Assembly (NCBI GenBank): GCA_029262415.1 | Contig: JAJCZL010000038.1 | Location: 70,137-134,136 of the forward strand | Direction of reading: 5' to 3' | Source of the DNA: Deltaproteobacteria bacterium | Lineage (GTDB): Bacteria; Desulfobacterota; Binatia; UBA1149; JAJCZL01 | Length of the DNA: 64,000 nt | In this document: positions 8,130 to 16,858 of the stretch, in pieces | How the letters are laid out: each line of letters begins with the position of its first letter | Numbering within the stretch: the first letter of the stretch is position 1 | Notes under the pieces: model-generated | What the model saw: the letters and a program-made list of their open reading frames with translations, nothing else | Databases searched by the model: none | What the model was told of the DNA's origin: nothing | Made by a program: the position numbers and the translations under genes

Positions 8130-9323
8130 GTGTTTCTCGATCTGTTCTACGGCTTGCGAGAAGCGCGCGTCAAGGTGGGGACTCAGGAGTGGCTCACGTT
8201 GATGGACGCTCTGGCTAAGGGCCTGCACGGCTCGAGTTTACTGCGTTTCTACAACCTGTCGCGCGCCTGCCTGATCAAGAACGAGAATCATTTTGACGCC
8301 TTCGATCGGGTATTCGCGCGCGTGTTCAAGGGAGTCGAAGGCGAGTTCGAGGTCACCGACGAAGTGCTCGATTGGCTCTCCGACCCTGAGAACTTTCCGC
8401 AACTCAGCAAAGAGGAACTCGAGGCGCTCGAGCGGCTGAGTTCGGACGAGCTGATGCAACGCTTCCTCGAAACCCTGGCGGAGCAAGACGAGCGTCACGA
8501 CGGCGGCAATCGCTGGGTCGGGACGGGCGGGCGGTCGCCGTATGGGCATGGCGGTGTTCACCCCACGGGGATCCGCGTTGGTGGGCCGGGACGCTCGCGC
8601 TCGGCGATGAAAGTAGCAGAAGAACGGCACTTTAAGGACTATCGCACTGACGTCACGCTGGATGTGCGCCAGGTACGTTCAGCCCTCAAGAGGCTGCGTA
8701 ACCTGACGCGTACGGGGCAAGCCACCGAATTGGATTTGGACGAGACCATCGACGAGACGTGCCGAAACGCGGGCGAGATCGAATTAGTGTACCGGCCGCC
8801 GCGCAAGAACAACATCCGCTTGTTACTGTTAATGGACGTTGGCGGGACGATGGATCCGTACTACGAGCCGGTCAGTCGCTTGTTGACGGCGCTTCACGAA
8901 GAACGAGGGCTGCGTTCCTTCGAGGCACTGTACTTTCACAACTGTGTTTACGACGCCGTGTACAAGCGCGGCACGCTGCGAATGCGTGACGCGATACCGA
9001 CCTCGGATATATTCCGAAAGTATGACGAGCGTTGGAAGCTCGTGGTGGTTGGGGATGCTGCGATGCACCCCGCAGAGCTGACCGAGGCGTTCGGCAACAT
9101 CGATCCGCGCCGAACAGGCTCGTGTACCGGAATCGAGTGGCTGCAGAAAGTGGCCGCGCACTTCGAGCGAGCGGTTTGGGTCAATCCCGAACCCGAGACC
9201 TTGTGGGAGCATAGCTACACCAACCGGGTGATTCGCCGTGTGTTCCCTATGTACCACCTGAGCACCGACGGTATCGGAGATGCCGTCAGTGCTCTGATCG
9301 GTCCGAGAAAGATCCCTCTTTAG
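8130..9323 (+). CDS. VWA domain-containing CoxE-like protein
   Basis: This is the presumed partner of the MoxR ATPase, with 397 residues. The N-terminal half (1-220) is helical and charged, with a Gly-rich linker around 125-160. A von Willebrand A fold starts near residue 228 with IRLLLLMDVGGTMD. The metal-site motif is DVGGT rather than the usual DxSxS, although the aspartate (236) is kept. A later aspartate follows in KLVVVGDAAMHP. The start is GTG 8130, 18 bases after moxR. Its stop overlaps by four bases the stop of the convergent secreted-protein gene. The role is assembly or activation of an unknown enzyme or complex, inferred from the pairing. Confidence 0.85.
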   Translation: MFLDLFYGLREARVKVGTQEWLTLMDALAKGLHGSSLLRFYNLSRACLIKNENHFDAFDRVFARVFKGVEGEFEVTDEVLDWLSDPENFPQLSKEELEALERLSSDELMQRFLETLAEQDERHDGGNRWVGTGGRSPYGHGGVHPTGIRVGGPGRSRSAMKVAEERHFKDYRTDVTLDVRQVRSALKRLRNLTRTGQATELDLDETIDETCRNAGEIELVYRPPRKNNIRLLLLMDVGGTMDPYYEPVSRLLTALHEERGLRSFEALYFHNCVYDAVYKRGTLRMRDAIPTSDIFRKYDERWKLVVVGDAAMHPAELTEAFGNIDPRRTGSCTGIEWLQKVAAHFERAVWVNPEPETLWEHSYTNRVIRRVFPMYHLSTDGIGDAVSALIGPRKIPL

Positions 9324-9967
9324 TCGCTCTCATAAAAGACCGTTAGCGTGCCGCCCGCTTGGCGGCGCATGTGGCGCTGCGCGGTGTTCCACGGTATGCC
9401 GTGGCTGTCTTTGACGTGGTGATAGAATCGAAGCCTGGATGGCGTGTGGTAGCCGTGTCCGGGGCAGTAATACCCGTTGTCGTATCCATAACCGGCGTCT
9501 GAGCTGTGCAAGGGGATGCTCAAGCTGATTCCAGCATGGTCGCCATGGCCACCGAAGCTCAAATGTCCACTTAGGTGACCGCCGTTGTACGAGTCGTAAC
9601 CGTATCCTGGGTGTCCACAGGTTGGGCCGTGAAAGTGCCGGTGCCCGTAGTAGCCGCGGTAGTCATGACCATAGTAGCTGGGTGATTGTCTATAGGGCCG
9701 TCGGTGGTTGTATGACGGTCGGGAGTGATGCGTCGGAGGACCGTAGTGCGGCCGGTGATTCGAAGGCCGCCGGTAGCCGGAACCGTAGCCAGGGTGGCCG
9801 CCTGAGCGACTAGGCCCGCGGGAGCGTGCCGGTTGGATGTAGGCCCCTCCCGCCCCGATATGGCTGCTGAGCATCTGTGCCGGCGAGTGCTGCGCAAGCG
9901 CAACGGAGGCCGCAGGCAAACACAACGCGGCACCTGTGGCCACGACCAACAAAGTTGAAGAATTCAT
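9320..9967 (-). CDS. Secreted Gly/His/Tyr/Ser-rich low-complexity protein
   Basis: I do not recognise a family. The 215-residue product begins with a signal peptide (MNSSTLLVVATGAALCLPAASVALA, cut near residue 25). The mature part is dominated by Gly, His, Tyr, Ser and Arg in motifs such as HPGYGYDSY, HDYRGYYGH and HLSFGGHGDH. The last 40 residues (SRLRFYHHVKDSHGIPWN onward) are more normal in composition and may fold. Many histidines suggest metal binding or a structural surface protein; that is inference. ATG 9967 has a near-perfect Shine-Dalgarno (AAGGAGG, 5 bases upstream), so expression is probably strong. Confidence 0.8.
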   Translation of the reverse strand: MNSSTLLVVATGAALCLPAASVALAQHSPAQMLSSHIGAGGAYIQPARSRGPSRSGGHPGYGSGYRRPSNHRPHYGPPTHHSRPSYNHRRPYRQSPSYYGHDYRGYYGHRHFHGPTCGHPGYGYDSYNGGHLSGHLSFGGHGDHAGISLSIPLHSSDAGYGYDNGYYCPGHGYHTPSRLRFYHHVKDSHGIPWNTAQRHMRRQAGGTLTVFYESD

Positions 9968-10454
9968 GATCAACCTCCTTACGGCGTGGCCCCTACGCCA
10001 GGCGCAACCGCGCGCCACGAAACATTAGACGTGCTGTTCTGCGACTTTATTTCCGCCAATCCGCAGCTGCAACGGAGGCCTAGTCGTTGCTGTGAAGCGG
10101 TGCGGCCGGGTCGGATCGGTAGGCCGCGTTAGTTGATGAAAGTCAGTTAGTTCGAAAGCTGAGTTCAACCAGCGCATTGACAACCAATCCGGCGCAACGC
10201 CGGATCGGCTATGTATCGACGTGCGTATTTGTTCATTCTGCAGTGCGTAGCGAGCCTGGAAGGAACTGAGCCAAACTCAAAAACCTGCTGAAATAGTTCG
10301 GCTTTTTGTGCGCATAGGCATCGACAACCGACCCGGTTCCTTCTAGGTTCGAAAAAGTGCAGCAGAGGCTGCACCTAACCAACAGGCCGCGAGAGCGGAT
10401 TCCAGAATCGTCCGAGGGTGTGTCGCTACACGTGAGGCGGCGGGGTTGAGAACG
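9968..10454. other. Divergent intergenic region with two perfect hairpins
   Basis: This 487-base region separates the leftward Gly/His/Tyr-rich gene from the rightward dockerin-type gene and should hold both promoters. I see no convincing gene. Two perfect stem-loops stand out: ATCCGGCG-CAA-CGCCGGAT (10187-10205) and GTGCAGC-AGAG-GCTGCAC (10357-10374). The second is preceded by GAAAAA and lies about 80 bases before the next start codon. Confidence 0.5.
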
Positions 10455-11930
10455 ATGTTGATAGCTGCACCGGGGGTTGCTGAGAGGGTGTATCGCCTGG
10501 CCTTTGGCCTAGTGCTCGCCTGCGCTGTCGTTTCCATTTTTCCTACCGGGGCGTGCGCGTATACCGCAAGGTTGGTTTGGCGTCCGCTCGATGCTGCGGC
10601 CGGCTACATGGTCCACGTTCGCTACGGTAACGGCGGCTTTCAAGCGCCGCTTTTTGTCGGGCGCAAGGACCCCGACGCGGACGGGTTAGTGCGGCTCAGT
10701 GTGCAGGGGGTCGAAAGTGGCGAGCGTACGACATTCGGCGTGCGTGCGTATGACGCCAACGATGTCGCAAGCGAATTTTCTAACCTCATCACACTTACTT
10801 ACGCCGAGGTTGCGGGAATCCTCGACTCAGACGGCGACGGGTTTACCGATGCCCAGGAGGACCTCAACCTCGACGGTGTTGTTGATCCCTGGGAAACCGA
10901 CCCTCACGACGCGAGTTCGGCACTACCCGATGTCTGTGCGGTATCGGCCAACGGGACGGCGTGCGATGATGGTCTCGCCTGCACTTACAGTGACACCTGC
11001 CGGAGAGGGGTGTGCCGAGGGGTCAGGAGCTGCCCGAGGAATCTTGTGTGCAGTTTTGAGGCGCGGGCATGCGTTCAGCCGGGCGGCGACACTGTCTGGA
11101 TTGCGCCCGGCAACGATCCGTCTGCAGTCTTCAGCGGTAGCATGGTCGTTGCCACTGAGTACACGGGCGGCAACGACGACGACCCGGATGCAGACAACAT
11201 TGCGAGCAAGCTTGTCTCGGTGGACAGCACCGTAAGCTCGTTGGATTCGGGCGACGGTAACGACATCGAGTACATGGTCACCATTCCGCAGTCGGCTCTG
11301 TGGTACTTGTGGGGCCGCCTCTACTACCCCGGCATCGGTCAGAGCGCGCCGAACTCATTCTTCGTGCGCGTTGATAAAGGGCAGTCCCTAAAGTTCGGGA
11401 ATAACCGCGATTTCCTTCGTAAGTGGCACTGGGACGGCGACGGTACGATTGAGCGCGGCAGCCCCGTCCCGCTGCTTCTCGGCTACTTGAATAGCGGCAC
11501 GCACATGCTTTTCATAGAAAAGCGCGAAGCGGGATCGAAAGCCCCGCAGCTTGACTTGCTGGCGTTGACGCAAGACCCGTTGTGGATCCCCACCGACGAC
11601 GAGGCGGTTGCCGTGTTTGGCGAGTGTGGAGACGGGCAGGTTGGTCTCGCCGAAGAATGTGACGCCGGTTCGGCCAACGGTGATCCTTCACGGAGTCATT
11701 GTCGCAGCGACTGTTCGCTCCCGCAGGTCTGTGGGGACGCCAACGGGGACGGACGCGTGACGGCGACCGATACCGCCATCGTACAGCGTGCGGCAGTCGG
11801 TATCCCGGTTTCCTGTCCTTATTGGCGCTGCGACGTGAACAGCAATGGTTTGGTCAGCTCAACCGATGCTTTCATGACCCTCGGAGTCTCCGTCGGCCGT
11901 AAGTTCGCGCTTACCTGCGCCGACATCTAG
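10455..11930 (+). CDS. Secreted modular protein with FnIII-like, cysteine-repeat and dockerin-like domains
   Basis: This exported protein has about 491 residues. After a signal peptide (cut near ACA|YTARL) comes a fibronectin-III-like domain (about 35-120) and calcium-loop segments (DSDGDGFTDAQED, about 125-150). A small Cys-rich segment follows, with a central beta-rich region of unknown family (about 210-385). Next is one CGDG-type disulfide repeat (GECGDGQVGLAEECDAG) and a C-terminal dockerin-like pair: CGDANGDGRVTATDTAIV and CDVNSNGLVSSTDAFM. It ends directly after the dockerin, unlike its neighbour. ATG 10455 is chosen over an in-frame TTG at 10446. Its N-terminus and C-terminus both resemble the next gene, suggesting tandem duplication. 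Confidence 0.82.
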   Translation: MLIAAPGVAERVYRLAFGLVLACAVVSIFPTGACAYTARLVWRPLDAAAGYMVHVRYGNGGFQAPLFVGRKDPDADGLVRLSVQGVESGERTTFGVRAYDANDVASEFSNLITLTYAEVAGILDSDGDGFTDAQEDLNLDGVVDPWETDPHDASSALPDVCAVSANGTACDDGLACTYSDTCRRGVCRGVRSCPRNLVCSFEARACVQPGGDTVWIAPGNDPSAVFSGSMVVATEYTGGNDDDPDADNIASKLVSVDSTVSSLDSGDGNDIEYMVTIPQSALWYLWGRLYYPGIGQSAPNSFFVRVDKGQSLKFGNNRDFLRKWHWDGDGTIERGSPVPLLLGYLNSGTHMLFIEKREAGSKAPQLDLLALTQDPLWIPTDDEAVAVFGECGDGQVGLAEECDAGSANGDPSRSHCRSDCSLPQVCGDANGDGRVTATDTAIVQRAAVGIPVSCPYWRCDVNSNGLVSSTDAFMTLGVSVGRKFALTCADI

Positions 11931-12133
11931 ACAGGAATACGCACGCAGTTCCCGGGTACTGACCTCGCAACCCGCGCTCTTTCCACAGCTTCCATGCAGA
12001 GTCTGCGGCGGATGCCACGCGCAACCGTTGCGTCAACTTTTTGCGGTTCGGCGGGTAGCGTCCGCATTGCACGGTGTAGCGCTACGTATTCGTCGGTGGT
12101 GGTGGCTGCGGTGTGTGGAGGGTGGTGACGATT

Positions 12134-12151
12134 CACCAGTGTTTTCAATGA
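12134..12151 (+). promoter_or_regulatory. Shared upstream motif, copy 1
   Basis: CACCAGTGTTTTCAATGA lies 61 bases before the start of the secreted-protein gene at 12213. It matches 17 of 18 bases with a sequence at 28882-28899 upstream of the exopolysaccharide and ebo operons. It may be a regulator site or promoter part; no known consensus is recognised. Confidence 0.35.
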
Positions 12152-12212
12152 GACCAACGGTACACGGCTTCGGCACGTTCGTTGCGTTTAGGACGTCAGA
12201 GGAACGTCCAAA

Positions 12213-13478
12213 ATGCAGCGCTACAACTCGATCGTTCGTCAAATATTTGCCATAACTCCGGCAGCGGTGATTCTCCTTCTTTCAGTGCCGGTTGACGCGC
12301 CGGCTTACGAGGCGACCCTCGCGTGGAGGGACGGCAGTAACCCCAGTATAGTAGGTTACCGGATCTATGTGCGACAAGGCCCGAACTACCAGGGCGTCGT
12401 TCCTACTGATGCTGGGATGCCGGCGTCTGGCCCTGATGGTGTATTCCGCTATCAAGTGAGCGGCGTACCGATGGGCCCCACGAGCTGGTTTAGCGTGAAC
12501 GGGTACACCGTTGAGGGCGTTGAAGCCCGTCAATCAAACGAGCTGACCGTCGATTACGCCACGGCTGCAGTTATCGTCGACACCGACGGCGACGGTCTTG
12601 TGGATGCGGACGAGGACAGAGATCTGGACCTTGCCGTCGGTGCCGGTGAGAGTGATCCCAACAATCCCGACAGCGACGGTGACGGGCTCACGGATGGTGT
12701 CGAAGTTGAGGTGACGGGTACCGATCCTCTGGTCGGCGATTCGGACGGCGATGGGTACACCGATGGGCAAGAGAATGCGGCCGGGACCGATCCGAACGAT
12801 GCTTCGTCAAATTCCGGAGTGGTCTCGGATCCGGTGTGTGGCAACGGTGTGTTGGAGGGCGGTGAGGAGTGTGACGACGCTGCGGCTAACAGCGACGCCG
12901 ACGTCGAAGCGTGCCGACTCGACTGCCGTTGGCACGTCGAGTGCGGCGACGCGACTGAGGATCGTATCCTAACCGCGACCGACGCTTTCGAAATCTTGCG
13001 TGGGGCGGTTGAGCTGGCCGCTTGCCCGCTCAGTAACTGTGACACCGACGGCGACGGCGATATCTCTCCAACCGACGGTCTCCGTGTCGTGCGCGCAGCT
13101 GTGGGGCAGCAGGTCGAGCTGCAGTGTGGGTTGGTGGTAACACTGGTGTTGCAGGACACGGTCAGTGCGGGAAGAACCGAGGCGGTGGTTGACTATACCA
13201 ACACCGGCTCGACCTTCTTTGGTGTCGCCGATGCCGTCGAGTGCGACAGTCTGCTCGGCGCAGGCGTCGAGGTGTCATTCTATAACGATATCACCAGCGG
13301 AGCACTCGTCATGTCGCTGATTGCCGAACAGGCGATCGAGGGCGGCGTCGAGCTGGCAAACTGCCGATTCTTCAGTCGCGACACCGCGCCGGCGCCCGAA
13401 GACTTCGGCGTTGAGGTGGTTGATCACCCGGGTGCGGGCCTTGGAGAGGCGGCACCGCTGGTGTGGTTGTACTACTGA
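12213..13478 (+). CDS. Secreted modular protein with FnIII-like, TSP3-type, cysteine-repeat and dockerin-like domains
   Basis: The product has 421 residues. A signal peptide (about 1-30, ending APA) is followed by an FnIII-like domain beginning YEATLAWRDGS. Thrombospondin-3-like calcium loops come next (DTDGDGLVDADED, DSDGDGLTDGVE, DSDGDGYTDGQE, about 125-190). One CGNG disulfide repeat (about 208-240) precedes a dockerin-like pair (CGDATEDRILTATDAFEIL and CDTDGDGDISPTDGLRVV). A C-terminal beta-rich domain of about 115 residues has a Cys-x-Ser-Leu and a later Cys-x-Phe, and the same domain ends the protein at 55394-58324. It is probably calcium-stabilised and surface-located; the function is unknown. 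A GAGGAA ribosome site precedes ATG 12213. Confidence 0.84.
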   Translation: MQRYNSIVRQIFAITPAAVILLLSVPVDAPAYEATLAWRDGSNPSIVGYRIYVRQGPNYQGVVPTDAGMPASGPDGVFRYQVSGVPMGPTSWFSVNGYTVEGVEARQSNELTVDYATAAVIVDTDGDGLVDADEDRDLDLAVGAGESDPNNPDSDGDGLTDGVEVEVTGTDPLVGDSDGDGYTDGQENAAGTDPNDASSNSGVVSDPVCGNGVLEGGEECDDAAANSDADVEACRLDCRWHVECGDATEDRILTATDAFEILRGAVELAACPLSNCDTDGDGDISPTDGLRVVRAAVGQQVELQCGLVVTLVLQDTVSAGRTEAVVDYTNTGSTFFGVADAVECDSLLGAGVEVSFYNDITSGALVMSLIAEQAIEGGVELANCRFFSRDTAPAPEDFGVEVVDHPGAGLGEAAPLVWLYY

Positions 13479-13483
13479 GCCCA

Positions 13484-14614
13484 TCAGGGCTTAGCGGAAA
13501 GGTCACGCTGCAATACCGCAACGATTCGTTCGGCGGCGTGGCCGTCGCCGAACGGATTGCTGGTTGCCGCCATCCTCGCGTAGGCCGCCTTGTCGCGAAG
13601 CAACCGTTCTGCTCCCTCCACGATTCGCTGGGCCGAAGTGCCGACAAGCAACGCGGTACCGGCTTCGACGCCTTCTTGGCGTTCGGTTGTATCGCGCATG
13701 ACGAGCACCGGCTTGCCGAGTGACGGGGCTTCCTCTTGGATTCCGCCTGAGTCGGTTACCACGAGCGTAGAGCGGTCCATCAGGTCAACCAGTGCGAGGT
13801 AGTCGACCGGTTCGACCAGGTGAACCCTTTCGTGTCCTCCGAGGATATCGCGAACCGGCGCTTGTACGTTGGGGTTGAGGTGAACCGGATAGACCAGCTC
13901 TATGTCGGGATTGCGATCGGCCAGCGATCGCAGCGCGCGGCATAGATCTTCGAAGGGTTCGCCGAAACTCTCGCGGCGATGCGCCGTGACCAGAATCATC
14001 CTCAGGTTGTCGTCAAGCTTGCAGGGAAAGCTGCGCGCGCGTCCGCGTCGCTCAGACACTGTCCACTCCAGGGCGTCGACGACCGGGTTGCCGGTCAGTT
14101 CGATCGCTTCGGGTGCAACCCGCTCGTTGAGCAATGCTTCGCGCGCTCGCTCGGTGGGAGCGAAGTGCCAATCGGCGACCAATGTCGTCATCTGTCGATT
14201 GATTTCTTCGGGGAACGGCGAGTGCTTCTGGTAGGTGCGCAGCCCGGCCTCGATGTGGCCGACGCGCACGCCGCCCAGGAAAGCCGCCAGCGCGGCTGCA
14301 AACGCACTGGTGGTGTCACCTTGCACGAGTACCGCGTCCGGCTGCTCTTCTTCTAGGACCGCAGGCAGCCGGTCGAGCACGCGTGCCGCGATCTGCGAGA
14401 GCGTTTGTCCGGCCGTCATGATGTCGAGTTGGCGGTGAACCTCGATCTGGAAGAACTCGAGCACCTGGTCGAGCATCTCGCGGTGCTGGTTGGTGATGCA
14501 GACCCTAGCCTCGAGGCCGTTGCCGGGACGCTCCAGCTCACGAATGACCGGCGCGAACTTGATCGCCTCGGGGCGAGTACCGAACACGCACAAAACCTTC
14601 TTGCTTTCTCCCAT
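13484..14614 (-). CDS. wecB: UDP-N-acetylglucosamine 2-epimerase (non-hydrolysing)
   Basis: This cytoplasmic enzyme interconverts UDP-GlcNAc and UDP-ManNAc, or a related 2,3-diacetamido uronate as in WbpI. It has 376 residues, the same as E. coli WecB. Motifs include CVFGTRPEAIKFAPV at the N-terminus, VQGDTTSAFAAALAAF, HIEAGLRTYQKHSPFPEEINRQ, TAHRRESFGEPF and VVTDSGGIQEEAPSLGKPVL. ATG 14614 is chosen over the upstream 14653 because the family begins right before the VFGTRPE strand. It is the last gene of the long exopolysaccharide operon and ends 5 bases from a convergent gene. Confidence 0.93.
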   Translation of the reverse strand: MGESKKVLCVFGTRPEAIKFAPVIRELERPGNGLEARVCITNQHREMLDQVLEFFQIEVHRQLDIMTAGQTLSQIAARVLDRLPAVLEEEQPDAVLVQGDTTSAFAAALAAFLGGVRVGHIEAGLRTYQKHSPFPEEINRQMTTLVADWHFAPTERAREALLNERVAPEAIELTGNPVVDALEWTVSERRGRARSFPCKLDDNLRMILVTAHRRESFGEPFEDLCRALRSLADRNPDIELVYPVHLNPNVQAPVRDILGGHERVHLVEPVDYLALVDLMDRSTLVVTDSGGIQEEAPSLGKPVLVMRDTTERQEGVEAGTALLVGTSAQRIVEGAERLLRDKAAYARMAATSNPFGDGHAAERIVAVLQRDLSAKP

Positions 14615-14705
14615 GGTCAGGGAAGATACCGGAACGCGGCGCACAGCCAACATAGGCTTTGCGTGGCGCGTTGCCCAAACGCGGCTCCCACAACTAGGCC
14701 CGCCC

Positions 14706-15602
14706 TCAGGCGGCTCGGTCGACGGCTGCGCGGTAGGTCGTGGCGTCGCGTGCTGCCGCGATCTGCGTGAAGATCTCGCGTAGTAGCGCGGTCTTGTCCT
14801 CGAGCGGAAGTTTCATGCCCGGATGTCGATCCATTCTCTGATCGACGCCTTCGTCGCTAAGTGCGAGCAGGTCGGCGGCGTGAAGTTCGTAGCCCAGCGG
14901 CTCGTTACGCTTGAGTACCGACCGCAGTGCGCGCATGAACACCGGCTTCGGCGTGAGGTAGGCCAGCGTGTGGTAGGTCGGGAACCTTAGCCAGCGCGTG
15001 ACGGCAACTGGGAACTCAGTCAGTCCGCTACCCGCGCCGGTCAGCTTGTACGGGGTACGTTTCGAGAACGCGTGTGCGAACAGATCCATCGAGAAGATCG
15101 AACCCATTCCTTCGCTGCGGTGGTAGGCGGACAAGCGACTGGCGATCAAAGCTGGCGTCGGAAATACCGAGGCGTCGTAGCTGTAACCTGCGCCGGCGAT
15201 CTGCTTGAGTACGCGGTCATTAATGTCCCATGCCGGTGCGCGGAACCCGGCGATTTCGCTGCCGCTGGCTTCGCTGAGCGCGGCCTTTGACCCCGCGACT
15301 TCCAGGTTGAGCGCGTTTTCGGCGAGGGAGCTGAAAGGCTGCGGGTGCGTCATCGAGTGGCTTGCGATCTCGTGCCCAGCCGCGACCATTTCGCGGAGCA
15401 GGGTGCGTTGGTCGTGGGCGTCGCGAGCGATGGTAAAGAACACGCACGGGAGGCCGCACTCGGAGAGCAGTTCGAGCAGTCGTGGGACCGCGGTCCGATA
15501 TATGACATCGCAAGGCGGCAGATCCTCGATGCCGTAGCCCTGCAGATGCCGGTCTACGGTATCGAGATCGCAACTGATGACCGCAAAGGGCCGCGTCCTC
15601 AC
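14706..15602 (-). CDS. Polysaccharide deacetylase (NodB domain)
   Basis: This 298-residue protein belongs to carbohydrate esterase family 4, which removes N- or O-acetyl groups from sugars. The metal site is visible as CDLDTVD (motif 1) and HEIASHSMTHP (motif 2), and GFRAPAWDIND is motif 3. No signal peptide is seen, so it acts in the cytoplasm or on lipid-linked intermediates. It is similar to deacetylases found in exosortase-linked polysaccharide loci. The GTG start at 15602 overlaps the stop of the aminotransferase gene as GTGA, indicating translational coupling. It is one of three NodB proteins in this window. Confidence 0.87.
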   Translation of the reverse strand: MRTRPFAVISCDLDTVDRHLQGYGIEDLPPCDVIYRTAVPRLLELLSECGLPCVFFTIARDAHDQRTLLREMVAAGHEIASHSMTHPQPFSSLAENALNLEVAGSKAALSEASGSEIAGFRAPAWDINDRVLKQIAGAGYSYDASVFPTPALIASRLSAYHRSEGMGSIFSMDLFAHAFSKRTPYKLTGAGSGLTEFPVAVTRWLRFPTYHTLAYLTPKPVFMRALRSVLKRNEPLGYELHAADLLALSDEGVDQRMDRHPGMKLPLEDKTALLREIFTQIAAARDATTYRAAVDRAA

Positions 15603-16846
15603 CCGGCAGCCTCCGAGCCGGCGCCGCTTAGGCCGGCACCGCGCGAACTCAGCTGTTCGGTTACCTCACGCACGGCGCCGGCGATAAAGCCGACGTGCTC
15701 GTCGGTGTACTGCTCGTTCCACGGCAGCACCACAACGCGGGCGAGACCTTGACGGGTGCCGGGGTACTCGGCCTCGTCGTAAGTGACCTCGTCCAGCCCA
15801 GCCGCCTTGCGTGCCGTATACGGCCAACCGCTTTTGCCGAAGGTGTTGCGTTCGGTGAACAGCTGACACATGAACGCCGGCTTCTGGATGTACCTCGGGG
15901 CGCACCATACGCCGCGTTCCTTTAACGCAGCTCCGAACCCGTCGGCACCGCCGAGGACATTGGGGTCGACGATCAGTGGGTACTTCCAGTACACGTGGGT
16001 CGAGCCAGTAGCCGCCGACGGCAGAGTGAGCCCCGGAAGATCTTCGAGGAGGGAGGTAAACGCCGCAGCCGTCGCTTGTCGTCGCGAGACAACGCCGCGG
16101 AGCTTTGCGAGCTGTGCACGAGCGACCGCGCCTTGAAGTTCGGTCAACCGGTAGTTGAGCGCGAGAAAGTAGTGGTCGGGATTCGGGTCGCCGTAACCCC
16201 AGGCTTTGTCGCTGAACAAACGCATACGGCGGGCGTAGGCTTCGTTGTTGGTCATCACAAAGCCCCCTTCGCCGGTGGTCATGTGCTTGCCTTGCTGGAG
16301 GCTGAAACAACCGATGTCGCCGATGGTGCCGACCAGCCGTCCGTTGCACTCGGAGAGGAACGCCTGGGCGCAGTCTTCGATGACGGGAATTCCGTGGCGG
16401 GCGGCGACTTCTTGGATGCCGGCCATGTCACAAGGATTGCCGAATAGATGGGTGGCGACGATCGCACGTGTCCGCTCGGTTATCCGTTCAGCGACAGACT
16501 CAGGAGTGATATTGAGGGTTACCGGGTCGACGTCGGCGAAGATCGGAATCGCACCTTGATACAGCATCGGTGCGATCGCGCCCATATCGGTAACCGGCGT
16601 ACCGATGATCTCGTCACAAGGCTCGGGATCGATTGCTGCATAGGCGGTGTGACACGCGGCGGTTCCCGAGGAAACCGCACGTACCTCGGCTATGCCGTAG
16701 ATCTCGGCTATCTCTTTCTCGAGAGTGTTGACCTGGGTCCCCTTCGTGCAGTTCAGGGTCCCCGAGTTGATAACTTCTTTGAGGAGCGCGAGTTCCTGAT
16801 CGTCGAAATCGCGTCCGCTCGCATCTGCGTCTGAAGGTAGTTTCAT
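15599..16846 (-). CDS. DegT/DnrJ/EryC1/StrS-family sugar aminotransferase
   Basis: This PLP-dependent enzyme aminates a nucleotide-linked keto sugar, normally with glutamate as donor. It has about 415 residues. The fold-type I signature includes SSGTAACHTAY, VIEDCAQAFLSECNGRLVGTIGDIGCFS and the PLP lysine in LQQGKHMTTGEGG. Next to a Gfo/Idh oxidoreductase and a left-handed beta-helix acyltransferase, it suggests synthesis of an acylated amino sugar. ATG 16846 and GTG 16852 are both in frame after AAGGA; I prefer ATG. It lies 12 bases downstream of the FAD-protein gene in the operon. Confidence 0.9.
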   Translation of the reverse strand: MKLPSDADASGRDFDDQELALLKEVINSGTLNCTKGTQVNTLEKEIAEIYGIAEVRAVSSGTAACHTAYAAIDPEPCDEIIGTPVTDMGAIAPMLYQGAIPIFADVDPVTLNITPESVAERITERTRAIVATHLFGNPCDMAGIQEVAARHGIPVIEDCAQAFLSECNGRLVGTIGDIGCFSLQQGKHMTTGEGGFVMTNNEAYARRMRLFSDKAWGYGDPNPDHYFLALNYRLTELQGAVARAQLAKLRGVVSRRQATAAAFTSLLEDLPGLTLPSAATGSTHVYWKYPLIVDPNVLGGADGFGAALKERGVWCAPRYIQKPAFMCQLFTERNTFGKSGWPYTARKAAGLDEVTYDEAEYPGTRQGLARVVVLPWNEQYTDEHVGFIAGAVREVTEQLSSRGAGLSGAGSEAAG

Positions 16847-16858
16847 ATTCACGGTTCC

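Noticed and set aside
10455-13478. Cellulosome components suggested by dockerin-like ends
   Set aside because: No cohesin-bearing scaffoldin or glycoside hydrolase accompanies them. The calcium pairs look like the general secreted dockerin-like repeats of environmental bacteria.
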